In this document: in pieces, positions 5,706 to 8,167 of the stretch | How positions within the stretch are numbered: the stretch's first letter is position 1 | How the letters are laid out: each line of letters opens with the position of its first letter | Assembly: GCA_028751055.1 (NCBI GenBank) | Contig: JAQZDD010000032.1 | Coordinates: 1-8,167 of the forward strand | DNA length: 8,167 bases | Source: Euryarchaeota archaeon Ods04 | GTDB taxonomy: Archaea; Halobacteriota; Halobacteria; Halobacteriales; Halorutilaceae | Direction: 5' to 3' | The notes under the pieces: generated by a model | Databases searched by the model: none | Seen by the model: only the letters and a program-made list of their open reading frames with translations | What the model was told of the DNA's origin: nothing | Position numbers and translations under genes: made by a program

Positions 5706-6482
5706 TTAATCCGGCTTGATGAACTCGCCGAGCCAGCCCTCTGTTATCTGGACGAGAACCGTAGCGAAGCTCGTCTCCGAACTCCATACGGCTGTCTCGG
5801 CTTCGAGACGTTCGGCTCCGCCGTCTCCTAGAACCGTCAGAAGAACCGTGTCGGAGTCGACCATTATGAAACGTCCGCCACGGTCCTCACGCACCGCCTT
5901 TTCGGGAGTCGTGACACACATTACGCCTTCGGCGTCCTCGAACCGCTGCAGGAACTCCTCGTCGCTGCTCATTATGTAGACGTCCACCTCGTCGGCGAGG
6001 TTCACGAGTCTGTCTTCTATCGAACTGTTCACGAGACTGCCGTCCGTGGTAATGAAGACGACTCGGTCTTCCGCCTCGTCGAGCAGTTCTTCTATACGTG
6101 CGTCTATCGTGTCTCGTCCCTTTACCGTCCAGAAGTCTTCACGCTCCTCGTCGTCACGCGGCGACTCGTCACGCGCATCTTCGAGGTAGTCGAAAGCGAC
6201 AGCCTGTTTCCTCTCGAACCTCTCCTGAAGACGGTCGTGTGCTTCTTCGAGCGTGACAGGACGGTACTCCATCGGCTTCGACTGCTGTATCTCGACGAGA
6301 CCGCGTTCCTCCAGCGTCTCCGCCGCGCCGTAGACCTGTGACCTCGGCACGTCGGTCAGCCTGTAAACGTCGCGTGCGGTTCCGACGCCTAGACGCTGTA
6401 GTGCTATGAAGACCTTGGATTCGTACTCAGAGAGCCCGAGACTTTTCAGAGACTCAACCGCGTCCTCTTCGTCGGCTTCCAT
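5706..6482 (-). CDS. TrmB-family transcriptional regulator
   Basis: The 258-residue protein has the TrmB layout. The N-terminal winged helix-turn-helix spans about 8-75: LKSLGLSEYESKVFIALQRLG (12-32), the recognition-helix region DVPRSQVYGAAETLEERGLVE (44-64), and the wing ending in PMEYRPV (70-76). A charged helical linker follows (78-105), probably a dimerising coiled coil. The C-terminal effector domain (about 117-250) starts FWTVKGRDTIDARIEELLDEAEDRVVFIT and resembles the phospholipase-D-like ligand domain of the family. TrmB proteins usually sense sugars and control sugar transport or central metabolism, but no sugar genes are nearby, and no TrmB-type TACT-N8-AGTA site was noticed in its own upstream region. 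The target is unknown. The minus-strand gene has its own promoter in the 60-bp gap upstream. Confidence 0.88.
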   Translation of the reverse strand: MEADEEDAVESLKSLGLSEYESKVFIALQRLGVGTARDVYRLTDVPRSQVYGAAETLEERGLVEIQQSKPMEYRPVTLEEAHDRLQERFERKQAVAFDYLEDARDESPRDDEEREDFWTVKGRDTIDARIEELLDEAEDRVVFITTDGSLVNSSIEDRLVNLADEVDVYIMSSDEEFLQRFEDAEGVMCVTTPEKAVREDRGGRFIMVDSDTVLLTVLGDGGAERLEAETAVWSSETSFATVLVQITEGWLGEFIKPD

Positions 6483-6510
6483 CTTTTATGTTCACGCATG
6501 TCGCCGTGTT

Positions 6511-6516
6511 GATATA
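6511..6516 (-). promoter_or_regulatory. TATA-like box of the TrmB-family gene
   Basis: TATATC on the minus strand, within GTATATCAAC, is centred about 31 bp before ATG 6482, so a leader of about 4-5 nt is likely. The same 10-mer forms the core of the toxin-antitoxin operator, but here it is not flanked by a comparable inverted repeat. Confidence 0.55.
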
Positions 6517-6542
6517 CTTCTTGTGGTTAAGGCAGTCAGAAA

Positions 6543-7061
6543 TCAGATGGTGCGACGTACGACCGTCTGGTAGAGTGCCGACAAGCCTATAATGACGAGA
6601 TAGATAATCGCCCAGTACTCGGCTCCTACCGCGCTTATCACGGGCGCGCCTGTCATGTGCGCGAACAACGTCGCCAAGCCGATAAAGCTGACCGCTAGGT
6701 AGTACTCGCTCCAAGATATCTGCCAGCCGCTACGTGGAACGACCTCAAGATAGACCGCCACGTCACGGAAGCTGTTGTCGAGAGAGACCTCCTTTGTGTC
6801 GGTGTCGTAGCTAACGATGTTGAGGTCGTCCATCTTCGGCAGATGTGTCTGATGTAGCGAGACGTAGACGGTCTTGCGTGCGTCCTTCGGAGGCGGCGAC
6901 TCGCCCGTCTCGTGCTCGGCGATGTACTCGGCTATGTCGTTTACCTCCATGCCGTTGTCGCTGTCTCTCAGAAACTGTATCGCGAGGCGACGCCTCTCGC
7001 TACTCAGAATCTCGAATATCACTGTCTCTTCAAGCCGGTTGGCTTCTACTTCGTCTCCCAT
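6543..7061 (-). CDS. DUF7344 winged-helix protein with two C-terminal membrane helices
   Basis: The 172-residue protein has an N-terminal DUF7344-type winged helix: IFEILSSERRRLAIQFLRDSD (15-35), MEVNDIAEYIAEHE (38-51), and RKTVYVSLHQTHLPKMDDLNIVSYD (62-86), where SLHQTHLPK is the family's signature. The C-terminal third has two hydrophobic segments, about 121-146 and 149-166, so it is probably a membrane-anchored DNA-binding protein. The family is widespread in haloarchaea and mostly uncharacterised. ATG 7061 is preferred; the in-frame extension to 7082 begins with TTG and adds seven residues without family support. It is upstream of, and in the same direction as, the TrmB gene. Confidence 0.82.
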   Translation of the reverse strand: MGDEVEANRLEETVIFEILSSERRRLAIQFLRDSDNGMEVNDIAEYIAEHETGESPPPKDARKTVYVSLHQTHLPKMDDLNIVSYDTDTKEVSLDNSFRDVAVYLEVVPRSGWQISWSEYYLAVSFIGLATLFAHMTGAPVISAVGAEYWAIIYLVIIGLSALYQTVVRRTI

Positions 7062-7088
7062 CCACGGAAGACGACAGGTCAAGACAAC

Positions 7089-7096
7089 ACTTAACT
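7089..7096 (-). promoter_or_regulatory. Possible TATA-like box of the DUF7344 gene
   Basis: AGTTAAGT on the minus strand is centred about 31 bp upstream of ATG 7061, in the 42-bp gap after the PUA gene. Its match to a TATA box is weaker than for the others, so read-through from the PUA gene is an alternative. Confidence 0.35.
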
Positions 7097-7103
7097 TTTC
7101 CTT

Positions 7104-7559
7104 TCATCTTACGAGAACAGCTACATCCGTCTTGAAGTCGCGCATCTCGTGGGCGCAGAGTTCTGCGCGTCCCGTCGTCACGAACTCGTCGTCCGGTCCT
7201 GTCACGAGAACCTCGTCGCGTGCGCGCACTTCGTCGTCGACACGGACGACGAACTTAGCGAAGCCGTTGCGACCGTCGCGCAGGAAGGGCAGGCTCTCGT
7301 CGTTGAACTCGACACGCATACGCGGCGGTTCGAGAGCGTCGTGTAGGCGCGCGCCGCCCTTGTCGCTGAGCGTAAACCGTCCGTCGGTCTTGAGCGTGGC
7401 GAGCCGCGCGTCGTCGTGCAGGACCTGAGAGACGCGTCCTGTGCGCGACCGTTTGAACTCGACGTTGCCGTCGTCGGGAAATAGAGCTTCTCCTGCACCA
7501 CGTCCGAACTGGTAGTCGGCGACGCGGCGTACCTTCGTCAGGCTGTGGTCGTCGGACAC
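7104..7559 (-). CDS. PUA-domain protein (archaeal, RNA-binding)
   Basis: The 151-residue protein has an N-terminal region with YQFGRGAGEALFPDDGNVEFKRSRTGRV (16-43), of the type that precedes the PUA domain in archaeal tRNA-modification proteins. The C-terminal PUA domain (80-151) opens with RMRVEFNDESLPFLRDGRNGFAKFVV and ends DFKTDVAVLVR, with the central EVLVTGPDDEFVTTGRAEL. This domain usually binds structured RNA. The protein resembles the stand-alone PUA proteins related to the archaeosine transglycosylase C-terminal part, but has no catalytic domain, so it is probably an RNA-binding accessory factor. The gene starts with GTG at 7559. The divergent nnr gene begins 57 bp away. Confidence 0.75.
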   Translation of the reverse strand: MSDDHSLTKVRRVADYQFGRGAGEALFPDDGNVEFKRSRTGRVSQVLHDDARLATLKTDGRFTLSDKGGARLHDALEPPRMRVEFNDESLPFLRDGRNGFAKFVVRVDDEVRARDEVLVTGPDDEFVTTGRAELCAHEMRDFKTDVAVLVR

Positions 7560-7616
7560 GGTCGGAGTAGGCGGCGGTTGGACAACCTTTTTTCGGCTTT
7601 CGCCCGAAGGTGGGGC
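7560..7616. promoter_or_regulatory. Divergent promoter region between the PUA gene and nnr
   Basis: Only 57 bp separate the two divergent starts. One AT-rich tract, TTTTTT at 7588-7593, is the only TATA-like element. It is centred 26.5 bp before the nnr ATG and 31.5 bp before the PUA GTG, so it could serve both directions or there may be a weaker, unseen second box. It is flanked on the left by GGTTG-GA-CAACC (7576-7587), an inverted repeat that could be a binding site. Confidence 0.5.
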
Positions 7617-8167
7617 ATGCTAACATCCGAACGTATGGCTGTCGTCGACAGGAACGCTATGTCGCTCGGCGTGCCGCCGGCGCGCCTCATGGAGAACGCG
7701 GGTGCCGCGCTCGCACGCGAATCGCTCGACGGGAAACCCGAAAACGCGCTCGTTCTTGCGGGGACGGGCAACAACGGCGGCGACGCGCTCGTCGCGGCGC
7801 GGTTTCTGTCGCGCGAGGCGGAAGTCGATGTCGTTCTCTTGGGACGTGCCTCGAACATACGTACCGAGGAGTCACGGTCGAACTGGGAGGCTCTCGAAGC
7901 ATCCGAAGCGCGTCTCGTCGAACTACGCGACTCGACGGAGTTCGAAGACGTGGACTTCGACGCCGACGTTATAGTAGACGGCATGCTAGGCGTCGGTGTA
8001 TCGGGCGCGCTACGTGAACCCGTGGCGTCGGCGGTGGAGCGCGTCAACGCGTCGGACGCACGTGTCGTCTCAGCCGACGTTCCAACCGGCGTAGATCCGG
8101 ACGCAGAAGAGCCGTCGGGCGAGTACGTCGACGCAGACGCCGTCGTCGCCTTCCACGACGAGAAGCC
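7617..8167 (+). CDS. nnr: NAD(P)HX epimerase domain of Nnr (5' part only)
   Basis: The frame is open from ATG 7617 to the window edge (183 codons and two bases). It matches the N-terminal (YjeF-N) domain of Nnr: MENAGAALARESL (25-37), VLAGTGNNGGDALVAARFL (46-64), VIVDGMLGVGVSGALREP (118-135) and VVSADVPTGVDPD (150-162). This domain epimerises the damaged hydrated cofactors NADHX and NADPHX so that the C-terminal dehydratase can repair them. In archaea the two are usually fused in one protein of about 480-500 residues; the second half is outside this window. A TATA-like T tract lies 26.5 bp upstream of the ATG. The downstream methionines at residues 7 and 15 lie before or within the first helix and are less likely starts. 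Confidence 0.92.
   Translation, partial: MLTSERMAVVDRNAMSLGVPPARLMENAGAALARESLDGKPENALVLAGTGNNGGDALVAARFLSREAEVDVVLLGRASNIRTEESRSNWEALEASEARLVELRDSTEFEDVDFDADVIVDGMLGVGVSGALREPVASAVERVNASDARVVSADVPTGVDPDAEEPSGEYVDADAVVAFHDEK

Noticed and set aside
1..8167. CRISPR array, tRNA, rRNA or riboswitch
   Set aside because: No regularly spaced repeats, cloverleaf-like GTTCRA elements or long structured leaders were found; intergenic gaps are mostly under 80 bp, apart from 2920-3172.

Overview
The window looks like a chromosomal segment of a halophilic archaeon, class Halobacteria or a close relative. The DNA is GC-rich. The predicted proteins are strongly acidic, with many Asp and Glu, as expected of a salt-in proteome. 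Several families are typical of haloarchaea: a DUF7344 winged-helix membrane protein, a TrmB-type regulator, an amphi-Trp domain protein and an archaeal PUA protein. Most genes have an AT-rich TATA-like box about 27 bp before the start codon and no Shine-Dalgarno sequence, which fits leaderless archaeal transcription. Isoleucine is often encoded by ATA, which is unusual for a GC-rich haloarchaeon and may point to a divergent lineage. No phage, transposon, CRISPR, rRNA or tRNA signal is visible.

Layout. Bases 1-626 hold the end of a CoA-binding (YccU-like) gene, followed 14 nt later by an SRPBCC (polyketide cyclase/START-like) gene with its own ribosome binding site. Bases 664-2919 encode a full-length hybrid malic enzyme of the MaeB type, with a malic enzyme region plus a phosphotransacetylase-like region. 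Its last codons, stop codon and terminator-like tail are copied once more directly downstream: 85 bp are identical at an offset of 116 bp. A DUF302 gene follows at 3173-3607.

The DUF302 gene converges on and overlaps by 4 bp a minus-strand toxin-antitoxin pair, a VapB-like ribbon-helix-helix antitoxin (3995-4243) and a PIN-domain toxin (3604-4011). The pair is preceded by a large inverted repeat with the TATA box at its centre, a probable autoregulatory operator. The rest of the minus strand carries five more genes: a 349-residue protein with a possible CrtC/AttH-type lipocalin-like fold, a small amphi-Trp protein, a TrmB-family regulator, a DUF7344 protein with two membrane helices, and a PUA-domain protein likely to bind RNA. 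Each seems to have its own promoter. At 7560-7616 a 57-bp divergent promoter separates the PUA gene from a plus-strand gene for NAD(P)HX epimerase (Nnr N-terminal domain), which runs off the window.

Functionally this is a mixed set: central carbon metabolism (malate to pyruvate), metabolite repair (NAD(P)HX), RNA-related and regulatory genes, and one toxin-antitoxin module. The points that most merit a second look are the toxin-antitoxin operator, with four evenly spaced ACGT sites around the TATA box, and the tandem duplication of the malic enzyme gene tail.
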